Shown: positions 53,279 through 63,166 of the stretch, piece by piece
How the letters are laid out: each line of letters starts with the position of its first letter
Position numbering within the stretch: position 1 is the first letter of the stretch
Origin: Muribaculaceae bacterium
Lineage (GTDB): Bacteria; Bacteroidota; Bacteroidia; Bacteroidales; Muribaculaceae
Length of the DNA stretch: 64,000 nucleotides
Assembly: GCA_024400935.1 (NCBI GenBank)
Contig: JAKSLZ010000005.1
Span: 1-64,000, forward strand
Direction of reading: 5' to 3'
Made by a program: the position numbers and the translations under genes
Notes under the pieces: generated by a model
Told to the model about the DNA's origin: nothing
Seen by the model: only the letters and a program-made list of their open reading frames with translations
The model's database searches: none

Positions 53279-55771
53279 TTAAGAAAACAAATTATCTATA
53301 TCCATGGGAGTCAGCAGCACCTTGCGGGGTTTACCACCTGATGCAGGGCCAACGATACCAGCAGCCTCCATCTGGTCCATGATGCGGCCGGCACGATTAT
53401 AGCCTATCTCATAACGTCGTTGCAGCGACGATGTTGATGCAGTGTCGCCCTGAACGATGTAACGGGCAGCTTCCTCAAACAATGGGTCACGGTCCTTAAT
53501 ATTAGAAGCGTCGGCACTTCCGCCACCCGACGATTCAGTCTCGCCTATGTACTCAGGCAGATAGAAAGGATGCTCATGCTCAATGTTCTTGTCATTCTCC
53601 TCCTGCTCATGGATAAAGTCGCATATGCGCACAATCTCGGGAGTATCAACAAACGGACACTGCAGTCGGGTTGTCTCTCCATTAACCTGGAACAGCATGT
53701 CACCACGACCTATCAGTCGCTGTGCACCTGACGAGTCAAGGATGATGCGGCTATCGGTAACACCTGCCACTGCAAATGCTATGCGACCAGGGAAGTTTGA
53801 CTTAATGAGACCTGTAATCACCTGAGCCGACGGACGCTGAGTAGCAATAATCATGTGAATGCCCACTGCACGAGCCTTCTGGGCAATGCGAATGATGGGA
53901 GTCTCAACCTCCTTACCAGCAGTCATCATCATATCACTGAACTCATCAATGATTGCAACAATGTAAGGCATATACACATACTTCTTGTTGCCATGTTCGT
54001 CACGCACATCACGCAGTTCTTTGCGCCATTTGCTGTTGTAATCCTCAACAGAACGCACTCGCACCTCTTCAAGCACCTCATAGCGGTTCTCCATTTCCTG
54101 CACAAGACAGTTGAGGGTCTTGACCACCTTGTCTGTTTGGGTGATAATGGCACGTTCCTCATCCTCAGGCTTAGCAAAGAAATATTTCTCAAGGTCAGCA
54201 TAAACACTGAACTCAACACGCTTGGGGTCAACAAGCACAAACTTAAGCTCTGAAGGACCTTTCTTGTATAACAGCGAAGTGATTATAGAGTTGAGACCTA
54301 CCGACTTACCTTTACCTGTAGCACCGGCAACGAGCAAGTGAGGCATCTTGGCAAGGTCTGCGACAAACACTTCGTTAGTCACTGTACAGCCAAGGCACAT
54401 GGGCAACTTTGCCTTAGTTTCCTGGAACTTCTTGGATGCCAATACCTGACGCATGGGCACCACCTGAGGATCGCGGTTGGGGACCTCGATACCGATAGTT
54501 CCACGACCAGGCATAGGAGCAATGATGCGGATTCCCAGTGCCGCAAGGCTTAATGCAATGTCATCCTCTAGGTTCTTAATCTTTGAGACACGTGTTCCGT
54601 CAACGGGCACTATCTCAAACAGAGTAACTGTGGGGCCAACATGCACCTCAATGCTCCTGATCTTGATGTCATAGTTATTGAGAGTCTCGGTAATGCGTTT
54701 CTTATTCATTTCCTGTTCCTCGATGTCGACACTGTCGCTGCGCATTGTGCGATTGTCGAGAAGCTCAAGGGCAGGGAAACGATAGTGGATATACTCACCT
54801 GTGGGGTCGTTGGGATTAGACACGGCAGCAGTTTCGATACCGGCCATAGTGGCAGCCTCGGCAGGCTTTTCATCCTCAGCAGCTTCTTTCTTTTTAGTCT
54901 GCTGTGGTTTCTTCTTCTTGGGTTTCATCGGAAAAGGGAAGCGAGATTCCTTTTCACCGTCCTCCTGTCGCGGTTTTTCCTGAGGCGCTACCTGCACATT
55001 AGTGGGGCGACGTTCAACAAGGTCTTCAAGCGACTCATGGTTGTCTTCCTCAACATTATCATCTATCAGTTCTCCATTAAATTGATTGCGGGATGGCAGC
55101 TTGCTGATAGTCTTCTTATAAATGAGTTTCAATGTGTTGTAACAGAACATTACCCACAACACAAACAGGAAGAAATTAACGGCAATCATGCCGTAAACAC
55201 CCACAAGGCCCAACAGCCACTTATTAGAATAATAGCCAAAGGCTCCTCCCATATGGAAAAACGAGTCCTCTACATTTATAGTTGCCACTCCTATAATCAT
55301 TGAAAAAGTGAACATGCTGAAGAGGCATATCATTGTATAAGAGAAGAAATGAGCTTTCTTGCCTCTAATAAATCTCATGGCAAGCACTGCACACCACACG
55401 ACAATGACCAGTGCGGCAAGTCCCACACCTTCAGAGATCAACCTATTAGACACCGCTGCTCCGATTGCAGCACCGGCATTAGTGATTTGAGACGGATCAC
55501 GGGCATTTTCAACCACTCCGTAGCCACTCACCCTGTTTTGGTCTACTAGTCCGGCACCAGTAAAGAACGAAATGAACGAAATGAGCAGGAAGATTGCAAC
55601 TAGAGCAAACACAATGCCCAGGGCCATGCGAGTGCGTGAACTTTTAAAGAAAGTTCTAAGGCGCTGCAGCAATGTGGGGGCTTTTTGTTCTTCCTCCACC
55701 TGTGTGTTTTTAGAAGTGTTCTTAGCGCCTTTGGCGTTGGTAATTTTAGGATTGTAAGATTCGTTAGTCAT
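53279..55771 (-). CDS. ftsK: DNA translocase FtsK
   Basis: Septum-located DNA pump of 830 residues for chromosome segregation at division. Four membrane spans lie in the N-terminal 210 residues. A Lys/Glu/Pro-rich linker follows (about 240-310), much shorter than that of E. coli FtsK. The motor has Walker A GATGKGKS (483-490) and Walker B IIDEFSDMMM. The C-terminal gamma winged helix is SSLQRRYEIGYNRAGRIMDQ, which reads KOPS-type orienting sequences. It ends 12 bases before the LolA-like gene. Confidence 0.96.
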   Translation of the reverse strand: MTNESYNPKITNAKGAKNTSKNTQVEEEQKAPTLLQRLRTFFKSSRTRMALGIVFALVAIFLLISFISFFTGAGLVDQNRVSGYGVVENARDPSQITNAGAAIGAAVSNRLISEGVGLAALVIVVWCAVLAMRFIRGKKAHFFSYTMICLFSMFTFSMIIGVATINVEDSFFHMGGAFGYYSNKWLLGLVGVYGMIAVNFFLFVLWVMFCYNTLKLIYKKTISKLPSRNQFNGELIDDNVEEDNHESLEDLVERRPTNVQVAPQEKPRQEDGEKESRFPFPMKPKKKKPQQTKKKEAAEDEKPAEAATMAGIETAAVSNPNDPTGEYIHYRFPALELLDNRTMRSDSVDIEEQEMNKKRITETLNNYDIKIRSIEVHVGPTVTLFEIVPVDGTRVSKIKNLEDDIALSLAALGIRIIAPMPGRGTIGIEVPNRDPQVVPMRQVLASKKFQETKAKLPMCLGCTVTNEVFVADLAKMPHLLVAGATGKGKSVGLNSIITSLLYKKGPSELKFVLVDPKRVEFSVYADLEKYFFAKPEDEERAIITQTDKVVKTLNCLVQEMENRYEVLEEVRVRSVEDYNSKWRKELRDVRDEHGNKKYVYMPYIVAIIDEFSDMMMTAGKEVETPIIRIAQKARAVGIHMIIATQRPSAQVITGLIKSNFPGRIAFAVAGVTDSRIILDSSGAQRLIGRGDMLFQVNGETTRLQCPFVDTPEIVRICDFIHEQEENDKNIEHEHPFYLPEYIGETESSGGGSADASNIKDRDPLFEEAARYIVQGDTASTSSLQRRYEIGYNRAGRIMDQMEAAGIVGPASGGKPRKVLLTPMDIDNLFS

Positions 55772-55823
55772 ATTATAATATAGATTTAAAATTTTCAGCT
55801 CAAATTTTTTATTAGCACCAGCA

Positions 55824-57320
55824 TTAGTCCTTTATCCAGAAATTGCGGGTAAAGATTACTAATATAGTGAACAATTCCAGACGGCCTATCAGCATCTCAA
55901 AAGCCAACATCCACTTGGCAACGTCAGGCAGATTGGCAAATTTGTCGATACCACCGGTGAGCTCGCCATAGCCAAAACCGATGTTACTGATGGCCGACAG
56001 CGAATTGAACAATGCATCAAAGGCAGGTATTCCCAGCAATGTCAGGAACAATGCTCCCGCTACAATAATCAACACATATATTGCCAAGAATGCAAGCACC
56101 TTGTCAACAACACTGCGGGGCACCGACTTGCTTTCAAGTCTAACCGATCTCACAGCATTGGGATTGATGGTCTTGTACATTTCATTCTTCAGGTTCTTAA
56201 CCATAACGACAAAGCGGTCAATCTTAGCGCCGCCCGAGGTTGAGCCCGCCATTCCGCCAAAGAACATGAGGATAAGGAGCAAGAAGAAGACAAACTGTCC
56301 ATGTTCCTCATAGTCAATGGTTGAGAATCCTGTTGACGTGATTGCCGAAATAGTGTCAAACACCGAGTAAAGAATACTGTCGCTGATATTATCACAAAAA
56401 TCCATGTATTCTACACGACAAAAGATCGCGACAATACCAAACAGAATCACACCCAGATACCACTTTAGAGTCACGTTACTCTTCAATGGTTTAATCTTAT
56501 GCTCTACAAATACAGCATATATTATTGAAAAATTGACACCACACAACAGCATGAAAAAGATAATCACAGCATCAGTGTAATAGTTGTGCCAATAATGCAA
56601 GCCATCGTTCATGGTCGAGAAACCGCCCGTGGATACGGTGCTCAGAGTGTGACACAATGCGTCAAACCAGTTCATAGGCCCAAAGAGCAACAGCACAAAC
56701 ATAATAACGCTCATCACAAAATATATCATCCACAGGCTCTTAGCCGTTTGGTTAACACGCGGTCTAATACGCTCGTGCGTGATACCTGTAACCTCGCTAC
56801 TGAACAATGTTACACCGCCTTTGTAGTTCAGCATGGGCAACACCGCCAGGGTAAACAGGATAATACCCATGCCTCCTATCCACTGACTCAGCGAGCGCCA
56901 GAACAAGATACCTCGGGGCAACGCTTCAACGTCGCTGATAACCGATGCTCCGGTTGTGGTAAATCCCGACATGGACTCAAAGAATGCATCGGTAATCGAC
57001 GACACCGTGGAAGTGAACAACAGCGGCAACATGCCGAAAATAGAGAATACCACCCACACTACCGAGGTGAGCAAGATGCCTTCACGCTTGTGCATTGACG
57101 TGTCGCGAAAACGATTGTGAAACGCAAAGGCCATCAGACAACCACATGCCGCCGTAATGAGAAAAGTTGCCAAGAACGCAAAAGCTACATTTTGCTCGCC
57201 ATAGTATGTACTCACAGCAGCAGGTAATAACAAGAACAGGCTCTCCACCATGAGCAGCCAGCCCTGCACTCTTATTACCATCATATAGTTGATGTGATAT
57301 GTCGAAAACAGTCGGCTCAT
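55824..57320 (-). CDS. trkH: Trk potassium uptake membrane subunit TrkH
   Basis: Integral membrane ion-conducting subunit of 498 residues with the four pore-loop repeats of the Trk/Ktr/HKT family (for example SMSGFTTTGASV, TVSTGGFSTMN, AITSTGFSTID and AISNIGFGYG). It overlaps trkA by 4 bases (ATGA), matching the physical pairing of the channel with its nucleotide-gated ring. Functions in K+ uptake at the inner membrane. Confidence 0.95.
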   Translation of the reverse strand: MSRLFSTYHINYMMVIRVQGWLLMVESLFLLLPAAVSTYYGEQNVAFAFLATFLITAACGCLMAFAFHNRFRDTSMHKREGILLTSVVWVVFSIFGMLPLLFTSTVSSITDAFFESMSGFTTTGASVISDVEALPRGILFWRSLSQWIGGMGIILFTLAVLPMLNYKGGVTLFSSEVTGITHERIRPRVNQTAKSLWMIYFVMSVIMFVLLLFGPMNWFDALCHTLSTVSTGGFSTMNDGLHYWHNYYTDAVIIFFMLLCGVNFSIIYAVFVEHKIKPLKSNVTLKWYLGVILFGIVAIFCRVEYMDFCDNISDSILYSVFDTISAITSTGFSTIDYEEHGQFVFFLLLILMFFGGMAGSTSGGAKIDRFVVMVKNLKNEMYKTINPNAVRSVRLESKSVPRSVVDKVLAFLAIYVLIIVAGALFLTLLGIPAFDALFNSLSAISNIGFGYGELTGGIDKFANLPDVAKWMLAFEMLIGRLELFTILVIFTRNFWIKD

Positions 57321-58651
57321 TTGCTAAAAATCTTTTCTACACGGTGTATATCACCTGACAAACAGAATATCACAACATGGTCTCCAGCCTGCAGGCGTGT
57401 ATTACCGGTAACTAGATAACCCTCACCGTTGCGCACAAGGCCCGCAATTGTCATGTTCCTGCTCAAATTCAGGTCTTTCACATCAGCTTTTGTCACCTTA
57501 GAGCCTTCTTTTATAACCAGTTCGGCAACCTCTGAGTCGGCAAGGGCTAAACTCTTAGCATTGTCAACATCACTGTCAAGCATAATCTGGAAAATGCGGC
57601 TGCTGGCCAGCAGTTTCTTGTTAATGATCGTGCCTATGTTTAAAGCCTCGGCTTCATTAAAATACCTCAGGTTCTCAACCTGCGCGATGGTCTTGCGTAT
57701 TCCGTGCTCCTTGGCCATCATACATCCCAGGATATTGGCCTCAGATATGTCAGAGAGAGCAATGAAAACATCGTAGTCTGAGATACCTTCTTCCTCAAGG
57801 AAATCAGTATCACTGGCATCACCGTTGACAATCGACACGTTAGGGAACTGATAAGCAAGTTCCTCGCAACGCCTCATGTCTGTATCCATAACCTTAAACC
57901 TATACTTTGACGGAGCCACACGCAGCAGCTGTTCAGTGATTTCGCCTCCGCCCATTATAAGCACCTTGTTGACGTCAATGGCAACCTTGCCACACAACTC
58001 CAGCACCTCCTGTATGTGGTCGTGTGTAGTGGCTATATACAGGATATCGTTTGCCATGATGTGGTCGTTACCTTGAGGAATGATAGTCTCACGGTTGCGC
58101 TTGATGGCTGAAACGTGCATCTTGTTAGCAATAGCACCCAGCTCCTTGAGACGCTTACCTGCTAATGAAGAGTTGCTGCGCACTTTCACTCCCACAACAA
58201 TCAGTTCTCCGTCAAATAACTCAAACCAGTTGCGCACCCACGTGCGTTTCAATGCATTGCACATCTCCTGAGCAGCAAGAAACTCGGGATAAATCAAGTG
58301 GTCGATGCCTCGTGACACAAAGAACGAGCGATTCTCCTTGAGCAAGTAGTCAGAGTTGTCGATGCGGGCAACAGTCTTCTTGGCCCCAGCATTCTTAGCA
58401 AGTGAGCATGCAAGTATATTACGGGCTTCATATGGTGTAACGGCAATGAAGAGGTCGGTCCTCGAAATTCCCACATCCTTGAGCGCCTCAAACGAAGTGG
58501 CACTGCCGTGGTAGGTCATCAAGTTGTAGTTCTCGAGGGCAACAAGCTTGCGCTCATCATTGTCCATGATGACGATGTCCTGTTCCTCATCGCTCAACAT
58601 TTTTGCCAAATGGGTACCAACTTCACCGGCACCTGCAATAACTATTTTCAT
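57317..58651 (-). CDS. trkA: Trk potassium uptake regulatory subunit TrkA
   Basis: Cytoplasmic gating protein of 444 residues with two RCK modules. The first has Rossmann loop GAGEVGTHLAKML (7-19) and a TrkA-C part near 140-225. The second has MGGGEITEQLL (about 233) and a C-terminal TrkA-C part. NAD(H) or ATP/ADP binding opens or closes TrkH. It starts 27 bases after the dxs stop and overlaps trkH. Confidence 0.95.
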   Translation of the reverse strand: MKIVIAGAGEVGTHLAKMLSDEEQDIVIMDNDERKLVALENYNLMTYHGSATSFEALKDVGISRTDLFIAVTPYEARNILACSLAKNAGAKKTVARIDNSDYLLKENRSFFVSRGIDHLIYPEFLAAQEMCNALKRTWVRNWFELFDGELIVVGVKVRSNSSLAGKRLKELGAIANKMHVSAIKRNRETIIPQGNDHIMANDILYIATTHDHIQEVLELCGKVAIDVNKVLIMGGGEITEQLLRVAPSKYRFKVMDTDMRRCEELAYQFPNVSIVNGDASDTDFLEEEGISDYDVFIALSDISEANILGCMMAKEHGIRKTIAQVENLRYFNEAEALNIGTIINKKLLASSRIFQIMLDSDVDNAKSLALADSEVAELVIKEGSKVTKADVKDLNLSRNMTIAGLVRNGEGYLVTGNTRLQAGDHVVIFCLSGDIHRVEKIFSK

Positions 58652-58678
58652 TTCCTGATTGTAAATTATTTCATGTCA

Positions 58679-60589
58679 TTAATAAAGCGACTTTAACGTC
58701 GAGTAAATTGAGTCAACGTCAATGCCACACTTGTGTTGTTGCTGAGCAACGGTTCCTTGGTCAATAAACTCGTCATTGACGCCCAGTGATGTGACGGCAC
58801 ATGCCGCACCTTCTTGCACAACTAGTTCAGCCACAGCGCTTCCCAGACCTCCCTTGACGGTGCCATCCTCTACTGTAACGATGTGCACATGGGTCTGCAT
58901 CATTTCTTTGACAAGATCCTCGTCAATGGGCTTAAGGTATATCATGTCACACAAAGTCACATTGATGCCGTCAAGAGCAAGGCGCTCGACAGCCGCCTTC
59001 ACGTTGTTAGTGATGTGACCCAGGCTCAACACAGCGACCTTGTCACCACGTCTCAGCACGCGTCCGCGTCCCACGGGTATTTCTTCCACCTCATTGTGCC
59101 AGTCAACCAGCACGCCACTGCCCCTAGGATACCTGATGGCAAATGGGCCCTTGCCTTCTAACTGTGACGTGTACATCAAGTTGCGCAGATCATGCTCGTT
59201 AGACGGAGCCGACACTACCATACCCGGGATACACCTCAAGTATGCCAAATCAAAGAGTCCATGATGGGTCACGCCATCCTCGCCTACCAAGCCTCCACGG
59301 TCTATGCAGAATGTCACAGGCAGGCCCGCGATGGCTACGTCATGAATTATCTCGTCATATCCGCGCTGCAAGAATGAACTGTAGATAGCCACAAAGGGAT
59401 GCATACCTTCCTTGGCCAGACCTCCGGCAAAAGTGACTGCATGTCCTTCACTGATACCCACATCAAACGTGCGATCAGGGAACACTTCGTTCAACATGCA
59501 CATTGACGTTCCGCCAGGCATTGCGGCAGTGATACCCACAATCTTGTCGTTGTTCTGCGCCAGTTCAACAAGAGTTTTTCCAAACACATCCTGGTATTTG
59601 AGCGGCTTGCCTTCGTTATTGCTCTTAACGCGTTCGCCTGTCTCCTCGTCAAACTTACCGGGCGCATGCCACGTAGTGGGATCCTTCTCGGCTGGCTCAT
59701 ATCCCTTGCCCTTGACAGTGTGCAAGTGGATAATCTTGGGACCAGTCATGTCCTTGACATCATTAAATGTCTTGACCAGCTTGAGCACATCATGGCCGTC
59801 AAATGGTCCAAAGTATCTGATGTTCAAGCCCTCAAAGATATTCTGTTGGCCAGTGAGCAGCGACTTCATGGCATTGTTAAACCTGAGCACGATACCCTTG
59901 CCACTGTCGCCTATCACTCCATGCCTGCGCATAAAATGATAGGTCTTATAGCGCATGTTATTGTAGCGCTTAGAGGTAGACATATTAGTGATGTAATGAC
60001 TGAGAGCACCCACAGGACGGTCGATTGACATGTCATTGTCATTGAGCACAATGAGCAGATTGTTGTCTTGCATAGCAGCATTGTTCAGTCCCTCAAAGGC
60101 TAGTCCGCCGCTAATTGATGCATCGCCTATCACAGCAACAACCTTGCGGTTGTCATTGCCATCGAGCTTGCTTGCGATAGACATACCCAGAGCCGCCGAA
60201 ATAGAGTTAGAGGCATGACCCGCAATGAACGTGTCATACTCACTCTCGGCAGGGTTGGGAAATCCACTCAAGCCATCCATTGTGCGGTTTTTAGAAAATA
60301 GATCGCGGCGTCCAGTCAAAATCTTATGGGCATACGCCTGATGCCCCACATCCCACACAATGCGGTCATAAGGAGTATCGAGTACATAGTGGAGCGCTAC
60401 AACAATCTCAACAGCACCCATGCTTGATGCAAAATGCCCGGGATTGACCGATAATTCATGAATCATAAAACGGCGCAATTCATCACACACCTGCGGCAGT
60501 GCCTCAAGCGGCAACTTCTTCAAGTCGGCCGGGCTATCAATTTTAGCGAGGAGCGGAAAGTGCTGTTCAATATATTCTTGTTGAGTCAT
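58679..60589 (-). CDS. dxs: 1-deoxy-D-xylulose-5-phosphate synthase
   Basis: Thiamine diphosphate enzyme of 636 residues that joins pyruvate and glyceraldehyde 3-phosphate as the first step of the MEP isoprenoid pathway. ThDP/Mg2+ motif GDASISGGLAFEGLNNA. Other family parts are HPSVNPGHFASSMGAVE-like (here ELSVNPGHFASSMG), DVGHQAYAHKI, GIDRGGLVGEDGVTHHG-like (CIDRGGLVGEDG) and RYPRGSG. It is the first gene of the minus-strand run dxs-trkA-trkH-ftsK-lolA-trxB. Confidence 0.97.
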   Translation of the reverse strand: MTQQEYIEQHFPLLAKIDSPADLKKLPLEALPQVCDELRRFMIHELSVNPGHFASSMGAVEIVVALHYVLDTPYDRIVWDVGHQAYAHKILTGRRDLFSKNRTMDGLSGFPNPAESEYDTFIAGHASNSISAALGMSIASKLDGNDNRKVVAVIGDASISGGLAFEGLNNAAMQDNNLLIVLNDNDMSIDRPVGALSHYITNMSTSKRYNNMRYKTYHFMRRHGVIGDSGKGIVLRFNNAMKSLLTGQQNIFEGLNIRYFGPFDGHDVLKLVKTFNDVKDMTGPKIIHLHTVKGKGYEPAEKDPTTWHAPGKFDEETGERVKSNNEGKPLKYQDVFGKTLVELAQNNDKIVGITAAMPGGTSMCMLNEVFPDRTFDVGISEGHAVTFAGGLAKEGMHPFVAIYSSFLQRGYDEIIHDVAIAGLPVTFCIDRGGLVGEDGVTHHGLFDLAYLRCIPGMVVSAPSNEHDLRNLMYTSQLEGKGPFAIRYPRGSGVLVDWHNEVEEIPVGRGRVLRRGDKVAVLSLGHITNNVKAAVERLALDGINVTLCDMIYLKPIDEDLVKEMMQTHVHIVTVEDGTVKGGLGSAVAELVVQEGAACAVTSLGVNDEFIDQGTVAQQQHKCGIDVDSIYSTLKSLY

Positions 60590-60748
60590 TATATTTTTAT
60601 TTCAATTTCAGTAAACACTCAGGCCTCAAGTATATTTATTTCATAAATATCTTTACCGACGCATCCAACTGCTTGTAACTCAGCCACGTCACAAAGCACG
60701 ATTCAGCTACAAGCGTTGACACGCCTTTTAACTAGGCCCTATAAAATG

Positions 60749-60779
60749 CAAATTTACTAAAAAATCCCCACTTTCCAAT
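60749..60779 (-). promoter_or_regulatory. Promoter of the dxs run
   Basis: Minus strand TAAATTTG (60749-60756) with ATTG (60776-60779) 19 bases upstream. The transcript would have a leader of about 150 bases before dxs. Confidence 0.5.
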
Positions 60780-61047
60780 CCTTTATGAGCCACTTTTTAC
60801 TTTCACAGTATCAATTTTTCATTTCAAAATCTCCCAACAACAACAATACCAAAACAACCAACACTAAAACATTTATGTTTTATTTGACTCTCCAGCATCA
60901 TGTCGAGATAGAAGTTGAGTAAATTTTGAGCTTGAAGAGAGAGCTGAGCGAGCTTCGAATATTCTTGTGTATTTACTGATCATGTAAGCAGAACAACAAA
61001 TAACTTACTTTTCTCAAATTATAGAACCTGACTTAAAAATCTTTTAT

Positions 61048-61055
61048 TAACTTTG
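61048..61055 (+). promoter_or_regulatory. -7 box of crcB
   Basis: TAACTTTG, 21 bases before the ATG at 61077. The leader is too short for a fluoride riboswitch. Confidence 0.5.
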
Positions 61056-61076
61056 CAATTAAAATACAAAAATAAG

Positions 61077-61457
61077 ATGTTTAAAGAATTCTTGATAGTA
61101 GGGGCCGGCAGTTTCATGGGCGGTGGACTCAGGTATATCACAAGCCGTCTATGCGCCCTTTATCTGCACTGGTTAACATTTCCCACGGGGACCTTTATTG
61201 TTAACATACTAGGTTGCCTCTTAATAGGATTGCTGTCAGGGTTGCAGTGCACACAGCATGCACTGAGCGACACCACCAAGCTGCTTCTGGTGACAGGTTT
61301 TTGTGGAGGATTCACCACGTTCTCCACGTTCATGAACGAGAACACTACACTAGTCAAAGACGGCAACATAACCACAATGGCACTCTACACTGCACTGAGT
61401 GTTGTTGTAGGATTCGTATGTGTGATTTTAGGCAATTACATTTCAAAACAAATATAA
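61077..61457 (+). CDS. crcB: Fluoride efflux protein CrcB/Fluc
   Basis: Small four-span membrane protein of 126 residues that forms a dual-topology dimeric fluoride channel. Signature pieces are GAGSFMGGGLRYITSR, FPTGTFIVNILGCLLIGLL and GFCGGFTTFSTFMNE. The start at 61077 is chosen since an upstream frame extension would overlap the promoter. It is 4 bases upstream of the carbonic anhydrase gene and probably cotranscribed with it. Confidence 0.94.
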   Translation: MFKEFLIVGAGSFMGGGLRYITSRLCALYLHWLTFPTGTFIVNILGCLLIGLLSGLQCTQHALSDTTKLLLVTGFCGGFTTFSTFMNENTTLVKDGNITTMALYTALSVVVGFVCVILGNYISKQI

Positions 61458-61461
61458 GACT

Positions 61462-62004
61462 ATGATAGAAGATATTGTAAAATTCAACGAAAGCTTTGTA
61501 GCAAAGCAAGAATACAAGAAATACATCACAGACAAATACCCCGACAAGAAACTTGCAGTGCTGTCGTGCATGGACACACGACTCACCGAACTGCTTCCTG
61601 CAGCACTGGGGTTGCGCAACGGCGATGCGAAGATAATCAAAAATGCCGGAGGACTCGTGATCTCGGCCTTTGACTCGGCAATGCGTTCGTTGCTCGTGGC
61701 AGTGTATGAATTGGGGGTGATGGAAATCATGGTTGTGGCACACACAACATGTGGCGCTTGCCACATGAGTTTCAAGGACTTTGAGAAGCACATCCTGGAC
61801 CGAGGCATAACACAGCACACCCTTGACACAATCAAGGAATGCGGCATCGACCTGGATCACTGGCTCGAGGGTTTTCACGACACTCACGACAGTGTCAGAA
61901 AAACCGTCGAAACAATTCGCAACCATCCATTAATGCCAGCCGATGTGGCTGTGAGAGGCTTCATCATCGACAGCGAAACCGGAAAACTAAACGAAGTGGA
62001 CTAA
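61462..62004 (+). CDS. Beta-class carbonic anhydrase
   Basis: Zinc enzyme of 180 residues that interconverts CO2 and bicarbonate. Zinc ligands are Cys36 (SCMDTRL, with the Asp38-Arg40 dyad), His94 and Cys97 (HTTCGAC). The protein is short and resembles the compact type II/plant-unlike beta-CA group seen in anaerobes. It lies 4 bases after crcB and ends before a bidirectional terminator. Confidence 0.92.
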   Translation: MIEDIVKFNESFVAKQEYKKYITDKYPDKKLAVLSCMDTRLTELLPAALGLRNGDAKIIKNAGGLVISAFDSAMRSLLVAVYELGVMEIMVVAHTTCGACHMSFKDFEKHILDRGITQHTLDTIKECGIDLDHWLEGFHDTHDSVRKTVETIRNHPLMPADVAVRGFIIDSETGKLNEVD

Positions 62005-62010
62005 AAAACA

Positions 62011-62039
62011 AACGGGGTAGCCAAAATGGTTACCCCGTT
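62011..62039. terminator. Bidirectional terminator between carbonic anhydrase and aldo/keto reductase genes
   Basis: 12-bp stem AACGGGGTAGCC/GGTTACCCCGTT with one G-T pair and loop AAAAT. The minus strand has the better T-tract (TTTGTTTTTT). Confidence 0.85.
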
Positions 62040-62056
62040 CTATTAGTTATTGTAAA

Positions 62057-63154
62057 TTATTTCATTTTCTCAGCCAATTGTGCAAGATAAGATGGAATGT
62101 CGAGCGACTGCGGGCAGATGCCGTTACATGCACCGCACTGTATGCATTGCTCTGGTGTTCCATCTGACTTCACCTCGGGAGCAAATCTTTTTATTATCCA
62201 CTCGCCCTCCAGTTTGTAGCGATTGTATAAGGCAAGCCATTCTGGAATATTAATGCTTGACGGGCACCCGTCGCAACAATAACGGCACGAAGTGCACGGT
62301 ACCAGCACCTGTCCCTCAAACTTGCGGGCAGCATCACAGAGCACATCACGGTCTTGTTGTGTAAACGCCGCCTCGTCGCTGAATGTGGCGAGGTTGTCGT
62401 TCATTTGGTCCAAAGTAGTCATTCCACTGAGCACTACCTGCACCTGCGGTAGGCTGCGCACAAAGCGGAATGCCCACGAGGCAATGCTCCACTCGGGATG
62501 AGCCTCGCGCAGCGGTGCCTCCGACTCAGGAGTGAGCGAGGCGAGACGTCCTCCGCGCACTGGCTCCATCACCACAATGGGGATGCCACGTTCTTCCAGT
62601 ATCCTGTATTCCTCGGCAGCGGTTTTAAACAACCAATCGAAATAATTGAGCTGTATCTGTGCAAAATCCCACTGATAATGATCGGCAAACTTTGCCAGGT
62701 ATTCAGTAGAAGCGTGCGCCGAGAACCCCAGGTAGCGGATGCGTCCCAGGCGTTTCTGCTCAATGAAGTAGTCTACAGCACCCTCGTCGATGTAACGCGG
62801 GCCATTGCTGCCGCCCACACCATGCAGCAGGTAGAAGTCTACATAGTCAGTTTGCAGCTGCTTCAGCTGCTCCTCAAACATCGTCTTGTGGTCGAGCTGA
62901 AAACCATTATGGAATTTTGTAGCCAGATAATAGCTGTCGCGCGGGTATTTTTTCAAAGCCTCGCCCAGAAACTTCTGGCTCTCACAAGAATGATACATCC
63001 ATGCCGTGTCAAAATAATTGACGCCACCCTCAATGGCGCGGTCAATTATAGCACTGGCAGCGTCCACATCAATGTGTCCGTCACGCTCAGGAAGGCGCAT
63101 GTTGCCCATGCCCAGGCGCGAAATGCTTATATCCTTGAATTTCTTATATTCCAT
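62057..63154 (-). CDS. Aldo/keto reductase with C-terminal ferredoxin-type Fe-S domain
   Basis: Oxidoreductase of 365 residues. An N-terminal TIM-barrel aldo/keto reductase (about 1-265) has the Asp-Tyr pair in YFDTAWMYH and the Lys in TKFHNG. A C-terminal domain carries two cysteine clusters, CTSCRYCCDGCP (about 286-298) and CIQCGACNGICP (about 340-352), typical for binding two [4Fe-4S] clusters. This architecture is common in anaerobes and suggests electron transfer from a ferredoxin-like donor. The substrate is unknown. It lies 12 bases downstream of the ECF S-component-like gene. Confidence 0.92.
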   Translation of the reverse strand: MEYKKFKDISISRLGMGNMRLPERDGHIDVDAASAIIDRAIEGGVNYFDTAWMYHSCESQKFLGEALKKYPRDSYYLATKFHNGFQLDHKTMFEEQLKQLQTDYVDFYLLHGVGGSNGPRYIDEGAVDYFIEQKRLGRIRYLGFSAHASTEYLAKFADHYQWDFAQIQLNYFDWLFKTAAEEYRILEERGIPIVVMEPVRGGRLASLTPESEAPLREAHPEWSIASWAFRFVRSLPQVQVVLSGMTTLDQMNDNLATFSDEAAFTQQDRDVLCDAARKFEGQVLVPCTSCRYCCDGCPSSINIPEWLALYNRYKLEGEWIIKRFAPEVKSDGTPEQCIQCGACNGICPQSLDIPSYLAQLAEKMK

Positions 63155-63166
63155 GATGGCAGGATA

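Larger units (their letters stand above)
60590..61076. other. Divergent intergenic region between dxs and crcB
   Basis: 487 bases holding the dxs and crcB promoters. A stretch near 60930-60955 (GAAGAGAGAGCTGAGCGAG) faintly recalls the conserved loop of the structured repeats but has no clear stem. No gene or tRNA was seen. Confidence 0.5.

Noticed and set aside
61020..61076. Fluoride riboswitch upstream of crcB
   Set aside because: Only about 20 bases lie between the -7 box and the start codon, which is too short for the aptamer.
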